NCBI GenBank assembly: GCA_900551615.1 | Contig: URWN01000007.1 | Span: 1-56,511 of the forward strand | Origin: an uncultured Clostridium sp. | Lineage (GTDB): Bacteria > Bacillota > Clostridia > TANB77 > CAG-508 | Reading direction: 5' to 3' | Length of the DNA: 56,511 bases | In this document: in pieces, positions 34,571 to 43,608 of the stretch | Numbering within the stretch: the first letter of the stretch is position 1 | Layout of the letters: every line of letters starts with the position of its first letter | Notes under the pieces: generated by a model | What the model saw: the letters and a program-made list of their open reading frames with translations, nothing else | Databases searched by the model: none | Told to the model about the DNA's origin: nothing | Translations under genes and position numbers: made by a program

Positions 34571-35075
34571 TTAATTCTATCTCTATTTTTTTATCTTCTT
34601 TTAACTCAATTTTTCTATACTTAACGCCACAGCAATCAAATAATTTTCTTGAAGCTATATTGTTGTCAGAGGCAGCATATTTATCAGATAAATAAACAAC
34701 TTCCTTTATTCCAGATTGAATAATAATTTTAGCACACTCATTACACGGAAATAAATCAACATATATTTTAGCATTTTCTAAGTCTTTTTTACTTCCTCTA
34801 TAATTTAAAATAGCATTCATTTCTGCATGACAAACATAAGGATATTTTGTATCTAAATTTTTGCCTTCTCTAGCCCAAGGAAATTCCTCATCACTAAATC
34901 CATTTGGAGCTCCATTGTATCCAATTGATAAAATTCTATTATCATTACTTACTATACATGCTCCAACTTGTGTTGATGGATCTTTGCTTCTCATTGCTGA
35001 TAATTTTGCTATTGCCATAAAATATTCTTCCCAACTTATATAGTTTTCTCTTTTTTTATTTAAATTTTCGCTCAT
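34566..35075 (-). CDS. deoxycytidylate deaminase (ComEB-like)
   Basis: A 169-residue zinc deaminase converting dCMP to dUMP. The zinc motif is complete: CHAEMNAILNY (His/Glu) and DLFPCNECAKIIIQSG (two Cys). The N-terminal DPSTQVGACIVSNDNRILSIGYNG binds nucleotide. It provides dUMP for ThyX, whose gene lies 2.6 kb away on the same strand. Confidence 0.94.
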   Translation of the reverse strand: MSENLNKKRENYISWEEYFMAIAKLSAMRSKDPSTQVGACIVSNDNRILSIGYNGAPNGFSDEEFPWAREGKNLDTKYPYVCHAEMNAILNYRGSKKDLENAKIYVDLFPCNECAKIIIQSGIKEVVYLSDKYAASDNNIASRKLFDCCGVKYRKIELKEDKKIEIELK

Positions 35076-35195
35076 ATAAAAGCCTCCTTAAGTTTTATCT
35101 TTCTATATGAACATATTACTATATAATTTTTTAAATATCAATATTTTTGATTAAATTTTATTTTTAATAAATTATATTCTATGAATTGTAAGTTT

Positions 35196-36194
35196 CTATA
35201 CAATGTACATTATTTCATTATTAGGAAAATATTTTTTCATTTGTTCCCTTAAAAAAATCTCTCCATCTATTCTATATTCATTTTTATACATATACTTTCC
35301 TTTTCCCCTACCAGTCATCATTTCTTTATTATACAAATTTATTGCATTTGGAAATGCCTCTTCATTAATTTTTGTATGAACAAAACTATATGTCATAAAA
35401 ATAATCTCAAAGAATACATCTTTTTTTACTTTTTCTGTTAAATTTTCTGTTAATTGTTTTATTAAATTTGAATATAATTCTTTCCAATTTTCAACCATAA
35501 TTACTGGTGCTATTAAAATTCCAATGTTATATCCCGCTTCTTTTAATTTATTTATTGCTTCTATTCTCCCTTTTAATCTAGAAGTTCCAAATTCTACTTT
35601 ATTTATAATTTGCTCTGGATTAACACTCATTCTAACAGTCACTTTTCCTTGATGATCAACATCTAAAATATCATCAACCATATCAAATTTTGTGGGAAAT
35701 GTTAGATGACCTTTTGGCGAATTTTTAAAATTTTCTATTGTCCATGGTAAATTTCCAGTGATTGTATTTTCTAATATTAAATCACTATTACTACCTATTT
35801 CAAAGGTTAAAGCTTTTTCTGATTTATTTGCTACTTTTATTATTTTGTCTAGCATCTGTTCTCTGTTTACAAATAACCTCAAGTATGCGCATTTGTTGTA
35901 ATTACATACTAAATAACAGTACATGCATGCTGCTGTACAGCCTGATGATGTATATGGTACTAAATAGTCTGATGTTTTGTGATTTTCTACAAATTTATGT
36001 GTTTTTCTGACTCCTATTATTAAATTTCTTTTCATGTCCATAAATTCTTTATTTTTCTTTTTTCTCATTTCTTCTATATTATTGTGATTTTCTATTTCTA
36101 TTTTTGGTGTTTCTTTGTATTTTTCTAATAGTTGTTTTCCTAATTCATAGTTTTCAATTTCTTTTTCAAAATAAATAGCTTTAGGTTTAAACAT
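35196..36194 (-). CDS. SplB-like radical SAM protein
   Basis: A 332-residue radical SAM enzyme. The cluster motif CTAACMYCYL (Cys-x3-Cys-x2-Cys) near residue 92 is the spore-photoproduct-lyase pattern, and the family-type RLFVNREQML follows. SplB repairs the thymine photoproduct in germinating spores. Whether this copy is true SplB or an SplB-like protein is uncertain, as the sequence is divergent. I start at ATG 36194 behind GGAGTGAAT, not at an upstream ATG that lies inside a repeat. Confidence 0.75.
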   Translation of the reverse strand: MFKPKAIYFEKEIENYELGKQLLEKYKETPKIEIENHNNIEEMRKKKNKEFMDMKRNLIIGVRKTHKFVENHKTSDYLVPYTSSGCTAACMYCYLVCNYNKCAYLRLFVNREQMLDKIIKVANKSEKALTFEIGSNSDLILENTITGNLPWTIENFKNSPKGHLTFPTKFDMVDDILDVDHQGKVTVRMSVNPEQIINKVEFGTSRLKGRIEAINKLKEAGYNIGILIAPVIMVENWKELYSNLIKQLTENLTEKVKKDVFFEIIFMTYSFVHTKINEEAFPNAINLYNKEMMTGRGKGKYMYKNEYRIDGEIFLREQMKKYFPNNEIMYIV

Positions 36195-36210
36195 AATATT
36201 CACTCCATTT

Positions 36211-36239
36211 CTGTCAAAAGGGACGCCCCTTTTTGACAA
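36211..36239. repeat. 29-bp palindromic intergenic repeat (copy 2, inverted)
   Basis: The reverse complement of 4844-4872, with a single difference at the last base. It overlaps a spurious upstream start of the SplB-like gene. Confidence 0.8.
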
Positions 36240-36300
36240 CATGATTTTTATTAGTTTAACCTAAAGCTTTTATTTTATTATTTTTTAATATATATTTTAT

Positions 36301-36789
36301 CTATTTTCTAACATAAGTTATATACTCATATTTAAAATCATTTATACCATCTAATGGACCTTGTTCTCTTGCAACTTCTTTCCACTCATTTTCATTTATT
36401 TTTGGAAATAATGCATCTCCTTCAAATTCTTTATCTAATTGTGTAACATACATTTTTTTGCAATATGGCATTAATAAATTATAAATAATTGCACCACCAA
36501 TTACAAAATGTTCCTCCTCATCATCCATATATGGTTGTAATTCTAATAAAGAATGAACAACTTTTACATAGTCTGAATCTATGTTAAAATCTGGATTTCT
36601 ACTTAATATAATATGCATTCTATTTGGAAGAATTCCTCCTAATGATTCAAATGTTTTTCTTCCCATTATTATTGTGTGCCCTGTTGTTTTTTCTTTGAAT
36701 CTTTTTAAATCATCTGGTAATTTCCAAAGCATACTGTTATCTTTTCCTATTATATTATTTTTTGCTTTTGCTACTATTATACTTAACAT
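36301..36789 (-). CDS. folA: dihydrofolate reductase
   Basis: A 162-residue enzyme reducing dihydrofolate with NADPH. It starts LSIIVAKAKNNIIGKDNSMLWKLPDDLKRFKE; the acidic substrate residue is in DDLKRFK. TIIMGRKTFESLGG and FVIGGAIIYNLLMPY follow. It lies in a thymidylate/folate group with thyX, although ThyX does not oxidise THF to DHF. Confidence 0.96.
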   Translation of the reverse strand: MLSIIVAKAKNNIIGKDNSMLWKLPDDLKRFKEKTTGHTIIMGRKTFESLGGILPNRMHIILSRNPDFNIDSDYVKVVHSLLELQPYMDDEEEHFVIGGAIIYNLLMPYCKKMYVTQLDKEFEGDALFPKINENEWKEVAREQGPLDGINDFKYEYITYVRK

Positions 36790-36809
36790 TTTCTTTTGCT
36801 CCTTTTAAA

Positions 36810-37682
36810 TTATTTTGTTAGCCATTCTTGTACATTTTCTATTCTAACATTTAAATTTCCAATACCATTTCCAAGTTGTATATTAGGTTTATTGTCTCCA
36901 TGAAAATCAGTTCCACCTGATCTATATAATTTATTTTTTTTACATAATTCCACTAAGTCATTAGTTTGTTGTTGTGTAAACAATGAATAATAACATTCCA
37001 ATCCATCTATATTGTAATTGTTGATAAGTGTTTGAGCCATTTCTAGGACATTATTTACTCTGTATATATATGGATGTGCTAAAAAAGATTTGCCTCCAGC
37101 TTTATGTATTAAATCAATAATTTCATCTGGTTGAACATAATCATTTTTTTCATCTATATAGAATATACTGTTTTTATTACTTTGTGCATCTCTATAAAAG
37201 TTTGTTGTTATATTTATTCCATTTTCAAGTAGTATTTGTTTATTTTTTTCGTATTTATTTATTTCTCTTTCAAATATAAGAGATGCATATTCTGCTCTTT
37301 CTAGATTAACTTTTATGTTTTCATCAAAAGTTAATCCTATTCTTTTTCCAACAGATTTAAGATGTTCCAAATACTTTGATTGTTTTTCCATATTATTATG
37401 AGAATCTAAAAATTTTTCTACAATAGATACTTCAAATTCATATCCTAATATTTCTATTGGAAGATTATATTCAGGTAATACACATTTAAATTCGCAACCT
37501 GTTATAATTTTTCCAGAATAAAAATTGTTTACATCTATTTTTCCTATTTCTTTATATGCTTTTACATTATCATGATCTGTAATAGATATAACTTCTAGTT
37601 TTTTCTCTTGCGCTTCTTTTAATATTTCTTTAACTGAATAAGTTCCGTATGAATATGTCGTATGTATATGTAAATCTATCAA
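36810..37682 (-). CDS. PHP-domain phosphoesterase
   Basis: A 290-residue metal-dependent hydrolase of the PHP superfamily (YciV/TrpH-like). The metal motifs are visible: DLHIHTTYSYG at the N-terminus, ITDHDNV near residue 35, a His in FLAHPYIY, and RSGGTDFHGDNKP near the end. Relatives degrade short RNAs or 3',5'-bisphosphonucleotides; the substrate here is not certain. It lies between thyX and folA with small gaps, so it is likely co-transcribed. Confidence 0.87.
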   Translation of the reverse strand: MIDLHIHTTYSYGTYSVKEILKEAQEKKLEVISITDHDNVKAYKEIGKIDVNNFYSGKIITGCEFKCVLPEYNLPIEILGYEFEVSIVEKFLDSHNNMEKQSKYLEHLKSVGKRIGLTFDENIKVNLERAEYASLIFEREINKYEKNKQILLENGINITTNFYRDAQSNKNSIFYIDEKNDYVQPDEIIDLIHKAGGKSFLAHPYIYRVNNVLEMAQTLINNYNIDGLECYYSLFTQQQTNDLVELCKKNKLYRSGGTDFHGDNKPNIQLGNGIGNLNVRIENVQEWLTK

Positions 37683-37693
37683 TTTCTTTCCTC

Positions 37694-38362
37694 CTAAAAA
37701 TCTTCTATTGATAATTTAGCATAATATTTAGGATTAAATTCTTCATCATATTCTACATCATCAAATATTTCTGGCATTTGTTCTTTAAAATATTTTAATA
37801 ATGGTATTAATACTTGTCTAATTGATGGATGAACACGCTTATTTGTTCTTAATTTTAATATATGTTTCCATTCTCTTATGTTTGCAGTCATTGTGTATTC
37901 TCCTGCTGTTGAATGTGGTAATACTTCTCTACACATATCTGTTGAAGCACCCAACCTCTTCATTTCCATATATCCTTTTTCCATCTCTTCCATTGTTTTT
38001 TTCCATACTTCATATACTTCTTTATCTTCTATATACACAGGATTCATAATTGCTATTTCATTACCATATTTATCTTTATCATAACTACAATATCTTGTAG
38101 ATTCCACTGAAAAACTTGCAAATCTATGTCTTGTTAAGTCTTTATATGATCCAATATCACTATAAATTCTAACTGTTACTTTTTCATGTTCTAATACAGA
38201 CTCGTGTCCACTTGTAATACAATTTTTTATAAGTTTTTTATAACTATCTTCTGTAATTTTTCCTTCTGAACGATAACATGTTCTACATGCTCTTTCTATT
38301 CTTTTCATTATTTGTTTTCCGTCAATTTTTTCTACTTTTATCCATGGTTCTACAATTCTCAT
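37694..38362 (-). CDS. thyX: FAD-dependent thymidylate synthase
   Basis: A 222-residue flavoenzyme that methylates dUMP using methylene-THF and NADPH. The ThyX motif RHRFASFSVESTR (RHRxxSxxxxSxR) lies near residues 78-90, and LRTNKRVHPSIRQVLIPLL binds nucleotide. It heads the thyX-PHP-folA group. Confidence 0.96.
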   Translation of the reverse strand: MRIVEPWIKVEKIDGKQIMKRIERACRTCYRSEGKITEDSYKKLIKNCITSGHESVLEHEKVTVRIYSDIGSYKDLTRHRFASFSVESTRYCSYDKDKYGNEIAIMNPVYIEDKEVYEVWKKTMEEMEKGYMEMKRLGASTDMCREVLPHSTAGEYTMTANIREWKHILKLRTNKRVHPSIRQVLIPLLKYFKEQMPEIFDDVEYDEEFNPKYYAKLSIEDF

Positions 38363-38459
38363 TTTTATTCCTCCATTTATTTATTTTTATTAAATATATC
38401 ATAATTATATACTTTTTTCAATAGTTATATTTTCTGGTTTTGAAATTTTTTCTAACTTG

Positions 38460-39350
38460 TTATATGTCCCATTTTGGCACATATTCTTCTTCATGTTCAC
38501 CAAGTTCCTGAATATACCCATTTTCTAAGTCTAGTCTATATAAATAATTTTCAATTTGTTCATATTCTTCTTTAGTCAATTTTCTATTTATATCTTCTAT
38601 ATCTTTAGCTTTATATGTTGGAAAATATTGAGCCATAACACTTACATACACATCATGCATATTTTCATTTATCCATTTTAGTACTTTTCTAGAATTTAAA
38701 ATGTGATTAGGCAAAACTAAATGACGAATAATCATCCCCTTTTGCATAATTCCTCTATCATCAAATACTGCCTTTCCAGTTTGTCTATACATTTCTATTA
38801 ATGCTTGTGTTGCAATTTCAAAGTAGTTATCCACTTTTGATAAACGTTTGGCTAGTTCATTATCTGAATATTTAAAGTCTGGTAGATAAATATCTACATA
38901 TCCTTCTAACATTTTTAATGTCTCAACTTTTTCGTAACCATTTGTATTATAAACTATTGGTAATTTTAATCCTTTATTTCTTGCAATTTTTATTGCTTCA
39001 ATAATTTGTGGTACATAACTTGTTGGAGTTACTAAATTTATATTTTCAACATCTTTTTCTTGTTGTTTTATAAATATTTCTGCTAATTCTTCTATTGTAA
39101 TTTCTTTTCCCTTGCCTTGTTGACTTATTTCATAATTTTGGCAAAATACACAATTCATATTGCAATTTGAAAAAAAGACTGTCCCTGAGCCTTTTTTTCC
39201 ACTTATGCAAGGTTCTTCAAAATTATGTGTTGAATATAAAGCTATTTTTACTGTATCTTTTGACTTGCATCTTCCTATTTGATTGTTTGTTCTGTTTATT
39301 CCACAATTATGTGGACATATTGTGCATTTTTCTAATAATTCTAATTTCAT
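38460..39350 (-). CDS. radical SAM protein of the PflA-like (COG1313) group
   Basis: A 296-residue protein with an N-terminal cysteine set (CTICPHNCGINRTNNQIGRC) and the radical SAM motif CNMNCVFCQNYEISQ at about residues 64-78. The rest follows the pattern of the uncharacterised pyruvate-formate-lyase-activating-enzyme homologues (IVYNTNGYEKVETL, DIYLPDFKY, GMIIRHLVLPNH). Its target is unknown. It overlaps no neighbour and is preceded by a GAGACA repeat. Confidence 0.85.
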   Translation of the reverse strand: MKLELLEKCTICPHNCGINRTNNQIGRCKSKDTVKIALYSTHNFEEPCISGKKGSGTVFFSNCNMNCVFCQNYEISQQGKGKEITIEELAEIFIKQQEKDVENINLVTPTSYVPQIIEAIKIARNKGLKLPIVYNTNGYEKVETLKMLEGYVDIYLPDFKYSDNELAKRLSKVDNYFEIATQALIEMYRQTGKAVFDDRGIMQKGMIIRHLVLPNHILNSRKVLKWINENMHDVYVSVMAQYFPTYKAKDIEDINRKLTKEEYEQIENYLYRLDLENGYIQELGEHEEEYVPKWDI

Positions 39351-39444
39351 TTTCCTATTGCACCTTCTGTTTTATTTATTGTTGTGATTTATTTATTGTT
39401 ATGATTAATTCATTCTACATATTTCGACAAATTTATGAGACATC

Positions 39445-40149
39445 TTATTTTTGTCCCCCTTGTTCCACTTGTTTTACATATATGTTACCGTCTGAGTCTT
39501 TAATTAGTTTTATTGTTTTGGTTGTAAATTTGTCAATATTTTCTTTTACTGTTTCTATTGCTTTTGTTTCTCCCTCATTGCTCTTTATTGTTGCTATTGT
39601 ATCTTGATTTAGGTTTTTAATATATATATCATATACCTCATCTTCATCTTCAACTCCAGCAGAATTGCTGTAGTCTTCTAAATATTCTACAATTTCTACA
39701 TCATATTCATTTTTATTTTTATTTATATTTTTTATAAGAAAACAGTCATCAAGTGAATCTAATCCTATTCCACTTGTTATATATTTGTCTGTTTGTTCAT
39801 CATATTTTATGTATTCTGTTCCTTCTTTTGGAAATTGTTTGGTAAATTGTTTTCCAAATAGTTCAGTTGCTTTTTGTTGTATTTCTTCATATGTTAGTTC
39901 ATAATCTTCTAAATTTTTCTTTACTACTTCCCATGTCCATAAATCTGGAGCTTCATTAATATTATTAAATTCTGGTAATGCTTCTTCTGTGACTTCTTTC
40001 CACATATATATTTTTGATATGTATTCTTCTAATTTTTCTACTTCTGAAGCAGTTACCTTTTTTTGATTTGATTTAGTTTTGTTTATATACATACCTATAA
40101 AAATTACTAACAACACGCAAATTATTGCTACAAGTTTTTTCATTAGCAT
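39445..40149 (-). CDS. membrane-anchored protein of unknown function
   Basis: A 234-residue protein with an N-terminal helix (LVAIICVLLVIFIGMYI) and a mixed, acidic outer domain (ISKIYMWKEVTEEALPEFNNINEAPDLWTWEVVKKN). No family recognised. It starts 22 bases after ftsZ on the same strand, with CAGGAG before it, so it is probably expressed from the same transcript. Confidence 0.55.
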   Translation of the reverse strand: MLMKKLVAIICVLLVIFIGMYINKTKSNQKKVTASEVEKLEEYISKIYMWKEVTEEALPEFNNINEAPDLWTWEVVKKNLEDYELTYEEIQQKATELFGKQFTKQFPKEGTEYIKYDEQTDKYITSGIGLDSLDDCFLIKNINKNKNEYDVEIVEYLEDYSNSAGVEDEDEVYDIYIKNLNQDTIATIKSNEGETKAIETVKENIDKFTTKTIKLIKDSDGNIYVKQVEQGGQK

Positions 40150-40171
40150 ACATCTCCTGATTATAAATATA

Positions 40172-41143
40172 TTATTTTGCTTCTGCTTCTACTTTTTCTT
40201 CAACTCCTGTTGCTATTACTGTTACTTGAACATCTTCTCCCATATCTTCGTCAATTACTGTTCCAAATATAATGTTTGCATCTTCACTTACTTTTTCATT
40301 TATTAGACCAACTGCACTATTTATTTCCATTAATCCTAAGTCACTATTTCCTTTTACATTAAATATTACGCCTTTTGCTCCATCTATTTTACTTTCTGTT
40401 AATGGATTTTCTATTGCTTGTCTAACTGCTTCTTCTACTTTCTTTTCTCCACTTGCTCTACCTATTCCCATATAGGCTTTTCCTCTATAATTCATTGTAG
40501 TCTTTATATCTGCAAAGTCTATGTTTACTTCTCCTACTGATGTTAATAAATCTGTTATACTTGTTATTCCTTGTTCTAATATATTGTCTGCTAATGAAAA
40601 GGCATTATCTAAAGTTATTTTTGAATCTGTTATTTTTAAAAGATTGTCATTTAATACTACTATTAAATCGTCTACATTGCTTTTTAATCTTTCTATTCCT
40701 TTTGATGCTCTTAAACTACGTGCTTTTCCTTCAAATAAGAATGGTTTTGTTACTATTCCTACTGTTAGTATACCCATTTCTTTTGCTATTTCTGCTACTA
40801 TTGGTGCAGCTCCTGTTCCTGTTCCACCACCCATTCCGGCTGTTATAAATACTAAATCTGCTCCTGCTAGCATTTGTTTTATATCTTCTTTATTTTCTAT
40901 TGCTGCTCTTTCTCCTACTATTTCATTTGCTCCTGCTCCTAATCCTCTTGTTGTTTGTACTCCTATTTGTAATATATTACTTGTTCTTGATCTTTTTAAT
41001 GTCCCTGTTTCTGTATTTATCATATAGAATGATACTCCTCTTACATTGTCTTCTATCATTCTTGATATTGCATTATTTCCTGCTCCACCTACTCCTATTA
41101 CTTTTATTTTTAAAGTTTTGTCTAAATCCATTATATCGTTCAT
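40172..41143 (-). CDS. ftsZ: FtsZ lacking linker and C-terminal peptide
   Basis: A 323-residue tubulin-like GTPase. The T1-T4 loops are clear: GVGGAGNNAISRM, NTETGTL, GLGAGAN and the GTP motif AGMGGGTGTGAAP. NDNLLKITDSKITLDNAFSLADNIL and DFADIKTTMNYRGKAYMGIG follow. The protein ends at VIATGVEEKVEAEAK, just after the folded core. The usual 40-100 residue linker and the conserved DIPxFLR-type tail that binds FtsA, SepF and ZapA are absent; the stop is followed at once by the next ribosome site. It may be a paralogue, or a minimal FtsZ. Confidence 0.9.
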   Translation of the reverse strand: MNDIMDLDKTLKIKVIGVGGAGNNAISRMIEDNVRGVSFYMINTETGTLKRSRTSNILQIGVQTTRGLGAGANEIVGERAAIENKEDIKQMLAGADLVFITAGMGGGTGTGAAPIVAEIAKEMGILTVGIVTKPFLFEGKARSLRASKGIERLKSNVDDLIVVLNDNLLKITDSKITLDNAFSLADNILEQGITSITDLLTSVGEVNIDFADIKTTMNYRGKAYMGIGRASGEKKVEEAVRQAIENPLTESKIDGAKGVIFNVKGNSDLGLMEINSAVGLINEKVSEDANIIFGTVIDEDMGEDVQVTVIATGVEEKVEAEAK

Positions 41144-41200
41144 TATTTAACTTCCTCCCTGTTTTTTCTTTTTAGTTCAATTTGTTTCTTATTATATATA

Positions 41201-41238
41201 AAAAAAGTCAAAAAAACAACTGTTTTTTGACTTTTTTA
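41201..41238 (-). terminator. terminator downstream of the 41250 gene
   Basis: AAAAAAGTCAAAAAA and TTTTTTGACTTTTTT form a long arm-paired hairpin before ftsZ. Confidence 0.75.
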
Positions 41239-41249
41239 TTATTATTTTT

Positions 41250-42572
41250 TTACTTATTTTCATTCGTTTTTTCAATAGTAAATATATTTTTTAAACATAT
41301 TGTTATTCCTATTAAAAATATTAGCATATGTCTATAAACAAATCTATAATGCATAAGCGTATGATTTGCTAAAGCTCTATACCATACTAATGGCATTATC
41401 GATATTAATAACATTGGTATACTTTCATTAAAATACTCTGATTTTTCTTTTATTTTTAGTTTATACTTTTTTTTGCATATAAAACATCCAAATATGAAGA
41501 TGTTAAATATCATAACTGTGTATCCAATATTATCAAATATAAGTTCTCTAACCATTTCCTGTATTGTTATTATTTTATATTTATTATAACTTTCAGATCT
41601 ATACATTACTTGCATTATAGCTGATTTTAATAATCCTTCTTGATATATTATATCATATATTATCCATTTACTAATCCATGTTGTAGCATACCCTATAAAC
41701 CAAATTATACTTGATTTTATTATAATTTTTATATAATCTTTGCATTTTATTTCTTTATCATTTTTTTGCTTATATAATATATATAATAGTAAAGGTATTG
41801 CTAGTGTTATTAATGGTACTGTTAAGTAATCTACAAAGTTTGTTATACATGATATTATAAATATATATAAATATAAATTTTTTATTTTATCTATTCTTTT
41901 TAATAGTATTATACTTGATATCATCATTACAATAAATACTGGCGCACTTTCTAGAGAATATGACACATAAAAATATCCTTCTAATATTAATGAAATTGCA
42001 AATATCATTGATGCTGTTATTCCTATTTTTTCTTTTATTAGTTTTATCAAACATATAAATAAAATTATAAATATAATTAAGAGTATTTTTCTTATTCCTG
42101 CAATATCAAAGAATATCAACAATGTTCTAAGTATTGGTAAGTATCCATGCCAGTATCTTGCATAATTAATTGATGTGTCTATGTTTCCATTTACAAATTG
42201 TTCTAATTCTCCTACTGGATCATAATCTTCTGAATTTATAGATATCAATTCTTCTTGTGTATCTGCTAAATGTTTTTTTGTTATTTCTTTGTTAAAGTTC
42301 TTTCGAACTGCCATATATGAATATAATGGATTTGTATTATCTATAGAATATGCTTCATTTATCATAAGTGCATCTGTATAATTATTGTTTACAACATCAC
42401 TCCATTCAAAAAATTCATAAAGATTTCCTTCTTCTGTAAGTATTTGTGATGATTTCTTTACGTTTTTTTCTATAATTTTTGATGGATATAAAGAACCTGC
42501 AAACAGTAATAAATTAAATATTAAAAGCAGTATTATAAATGTACTAATATATTTTAGAATTTTTTTAATCAT
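41250..42572 (-). CDS. polytopic membrane protein, probably a lipid-linked sugar transferase partner
   Basis: A 440-residue protein with about ten hydrophobic helices and a large loop after the first helix (residues 30-150). The overall pattern resembles GT-C type or EpsG-like integral membrane proteins in wall-polysaccharide clusters, without a motif I can name. Its ATG overlaps the glycosyltransferase gene by eight bases, implying joint translation. I infer it uses a polyprenyl-phosphate-linked sugar produced by that enzyme. Confidence 0.6.
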   Translation of the reverse strand: MIKKILKYISTFIILLLIFNLLLFAGSLYPSKIIEKNVKKSSQILTEEGNLYEFFEWSDVVNNNYTDALMINEAYSIDNTNPLYSYMAVRKNFNKEITKKHLADTQEELISINSEDYDPVGELEQFVNGNIDTSINYARYWHGYLPILRTLLIFFDIAGIRKILLIIFIILFICLIKLIKEKIGITASMIFAISLILEGYFYVSYSLESAPVFIVMMISSIILLKRIDKIKNLYLYIFIISCITNFVDYLTVPLITLAIPLLLYILYKQKNDKEIKCKDYIKIIIKSSIIWFIGYATTWISKWIIYDIIYQEGLLKSAIMQVMYRSESYNKYKIITIQEMVRELIFDNIGYTVMIFNIFIFGCFICKKKYKLKIKEKSEYFNESIPMLLISIMPLVWYRALANHTLMHYRFVYRHMLIFLIGITICLKNIFTIEKTNENK

Positions 42573-43287
42573 TTTTTGTTTCCTCTATTATATATTGTTT
42601 TTTATTTATTGCTAATTTAAATATTAATTTTAGATGTTTCCAACCATCTCTAATTGTTTTTAAGTGCGATTTTCTATCTCTTAGGTCTTTTTTTAGTTTT
42701 GTTGGAACTTCTACTATTTTCAAATTATTTAATTTTGCTATTATTATCATTTCACTAGCATATTCCATTCCTTTGTGTGATAATTTTAATTTTTTTAACC
42801 TTTCAGTTTCATAAGCTCTTAATCCACAATGATAATCTTTTACTGGTGTATGAAAGATTAAATTTGCTATATTTGATAAAAATCTTACTCCTAGTTTGTG
42901 TGAAATTGACATTGCTCCTTTTTCGATTCCACCTTTAAATCTATTACCTACTACTAGCTCATAACCCTCTTTTAATTTTTTTATAAAATCATCTATGTTG
43001 TAAAAATCATAACTTCCATCACTGTCTCCCATTATGCAGTATTTTCCTTTTGCGTTGTTTGTTCCATTTATTAGTGCTGCTCCATATCCTTTTTCTTTAC
43101 ATATTACAACTCTTACTCCATTCTTTTCTGCTATTTTTACACTGTTGTCTGTACTTCCATTGTCTGATACTAATATTTCTGCGTCTAGATTTTTTTCTTC
43201 TATTGTTTTTTGTATTTCTTTTATGCAGTATTCTAGTGTTTTTTCTTCGTTTAGACATGGTAATATGAATGTGTATTCTTTTTCCAT
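42565..43287 (-). CDS. family 2 glycosyltransferase (polyprenyl-phosphate type)
   Basis: A 240-residue GT2 enzyme with TFILPCLNEEKTLEYCI, LVSDNGSTDNSVKIAE, KGYGAALINGTNNAKGKYCIMGDSDGSYDF (DxD) and VGNRFKGG. The layout is that of dolichol/undecaprenyl-phosphate mannosyltransferase (DPM1-like), without a C-terminal membrane part. It likely makes a lipid-phosphate sugar for the adjacent membrane protein. Confidence 0.85.
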   Translation of the reverse strand: MEKEYTFILPCLNEEKTLEYCIKEIQKTIEEKNLDAEILVSDNGSTDNSVKIAEKNGVRVVICKEKGYGAALINGTNNAKGKYCIMGDSDGSYDFYNIDDFIKKLKEGYELVVGNRFKGGIEKGAMSISHKLGVRFLSNIANLIFHTPVKDYHCGLRAYETERLKKLKLSHKGMEYASEMIIIAKLNNLKIVEVPTKLKKDLRDRKSHLKTIRDGWKHLKLIFKLAINKKQYIIEETKND

Positions 43288-43608
43288 TTTTTCTCCTTGT
43301 TTACGTTTTTTATTTTTCTGCTACAATTTTATCATTTTAGTAATGCACTGTCAATTCTAAATTTTTTATATCATTTTATAAAACTTTTGTTTGTATAATT
43401 CTTAAAAAATAAAAACAAGTTTCCTTGTTTTTATGGTGCGTTAGCGGAGGACGTATTCGAAAAATGTCTCGCACAAAAGCACCTTATTATCCGTTTCAAA
43501 ACCAGTTATAGCAATAGTTTCAAAAAATGTATATACAAATGTGAGTTTTTTTGCTATTAATTATATTTACAATTTAACATAATTTTTTGAATTTTACAAT
43601 AGAAAATG
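43288..43608. other. 320-base gap with terminator and a GC-rich folded stretch
   Basis: It contains a hairpin AAAAACAAG/CTTGTTTTT at 43411-43432, then about 60 bases (43435-43495) much richer in G+C than their flanks, with GTGCG, GCGGAGGAC, GTCTCGCAC and GCACC able to pair. No coding frame or tRNA is visible. The rest is AT-rich with no signal that I can name. Confidence 0.5.

Noticed and set aside
43435..43495. A tRNA gene in the GC-rich gap
   Set aside because: A TTCGAA stretch is present, but T-stem and anticodon arms do not pair.
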